A stretch of DNA of 64,000 bases from Brachymonas wangyanguii. GTDB lineage: Bacteria; Pseudomonadota; Gammaproteobacteria; Burkholderiales; Burkholderiaceae_C. The stretch is from the NCBI RefSeq assembly GCF_045055315.1, contig NZ_CP173677.1, positions 1,426,001 through 1,490,000 on the forward strand. The letters are read 5' to 3'. Numbering within the stretch: position 1 is the first letter of the stretch; every line of letters starts with the position of its first letter. Position numbers and translations under genes: made by a program. This document shows, piece by piece, positions 63,509-64,000 of this stretch. The notes beneath the pieces were generated by a model. The model worked only from the letters and a program-made list of their open reading frames with translations. It did no database searches and was not told the DNA's origin.

Positions 63509-64000
63509 TCATAAAATCGAACGAATGTTCACTTGTGGATTGCCCTCGGTCAGACGACCGACCACGGCAGCCTGGCCGAAGCCGGCATCGCGGAAAGTGG
63601 CCAGCACCTGATCGACGGCATCCGGCGCACAACTCACCAGCAGGCCACCCGAAGTCTGCGGATCGGTCAGCAGTTTCTGCTGCCATTCGGCCATGCCTGC
63701 CTCCAGCGCCACTTCACCGCCATAGCTGGCCCAGTTGCGCGTGGAGGCACCGGTGGAAATGCCCTGCTGCACCAGCTCCAGCGCCTGCGGGATCTTGGGT
63801 ACGGCGTCAAAACCCAGCTCGGCCGACAGACCAGCCGCACGGCAGATTTCCAGCAGGTGGCCCAGCAGGCCAAAGCCGGTGACGTCAGTCATGGCATGCA
63901 CGGCGTCCAGCTGGCCCAGCGTGGTGCCAACACGGTTGAGCTGCGTGGTGTACTGCACCATCAGGGCATAGCCCTCTTCGCTCAGGATGTCCTTCTTGAG
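63509..64000 (-). CDS. selD: Selenide, water dikinase (selenophosphate synthetase), 5' part outside the window
   Basis: SelD makes selenophosphate from selenide and ATP for selenocysteine and 2-selenouridine synthesis. The visible C-terminal 163 codons show the AIRS-like features HAMTDVTGFGLLGHLLEICR and LLTDPQTSGGLLVSCAPDAV, which are diagnostic of SelD. The frame stays open to the window edge with KKDILSEEGYALMVQY, so the Cys or Sec active site and the N-terminal glycine-rich part lie beyond 64000. Confidence 0.92.
   Translation of the reverse strand, partial: LKKDILSEEGYALMVQYTTQLNRVGTTLGQLDAVHAMTDVTGFGLLGHLLEICRAAGLSAELGFDAVPKIPQALELVQQGISTGASTRNWASYGGEVALEAGMAEWQQKLLTDPQTSGGLLVSCAPDAVDQVLATFRDAGFGQAAVVGRLTEGNPQVNIRSIL

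Overview
The window is 64 kb of GC-rich, densely coded bacterial chromosome. Gene content and order point to a betaproteobacterium of the order Burkholderiales, most like Comamonadaceae. The evidence is the smc-zipA-ligA cluster, dapD-dapE, holC-pepA divergent from lptF-lptG, a CysB-type regulator, grpE-dnaK-dnaJ, and an RpoD with a long Ala/Lys/Thr-rich N-terminal tail. The family assignment is inference from synteny and protein style. No rRNA, prophage, complete insertion sequence or CRISPR array was seen.

Layout. 1-5.4 kb: the end of an LD-carboxypeptidase gene, a DUF502 membrane protein and purL. 5.5-10.7 kb: a minus-strand corrinoid uptake operon (TonB-dependent receptor, BtuF-, BtuC- and BtuD-like proteins) behind a cobalamin riboswitch. 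10.8-15.6 kb: map, glnD and a DAHP synthase. 15.7-17 kb: a wrecked hicB, tRNA-Leu and a ZIP-like metal transporter. 17.1-25.5 kb: a CYTH-CHAD protein, then ligA, zipA and smc on the minus strand. 25.9-30 kb: dapD, dapE and an ABC-F ATPase. 30.1-34.5 kb: small envelope proteins, a branched-chain amino-acid binding protein, holC and pepA. 34.5-37.2 kb: lptF, lptG and a CbiX-like gene joined by ATGA overlaps. 37.2-39.5 kb: tRNA-Pro, cysB and a methionine aminotransferase. 39.6-40.7 kb: two alanine-rich lipoproteins, one ending in a cytochrome c domain. 40.8-47.5 kb: hrpA, argA and a PPK2 polyphosphate kinase. 47.5-49.4 kb: dsbB followed by an isolated pair of F1-ATPase gamma and epsilon genes. 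49.6-53.5 kb: tRNA-Arg, tRNA-Pro, a short CaiB-like protein, an RNB ribonuclease and an FUSC protein. 53.5-56.9 kb: rpoD and an FKBP lipoprotein. 56.9-58.2 kb: a decayed type I restriction-modification locus that keeps a RhuM-Fic/Doc protein. 58.4-62.4 kb: the heat-shock genes grpE, dnaK and dnaJ with two matching sigma-32 promoters. 62.4-64 kb: a nitronate monooxygenase-like protein and the 3' part of selD.

Most of the window is core housekeeping. The observations most worth a second look are: (1) the orphan atpG-atpC pair, overlapping each other, downstream of dsbB and convergent with ppk2, with no other ATP synthase gene in view; (2) the remnant restriction island, with an hsdM N-terminus cut to 59 codons, an intact RhuM-Fic gene and an unidentified C-terminal fragment; (3) a hicB antitoxin relic next to tRNA-Leu; (4) a CYTH domain whose ExExK signature reads ExExC; and (5) neighbouring lipoproteins with long Ala-rich 11-residue-type repeats.
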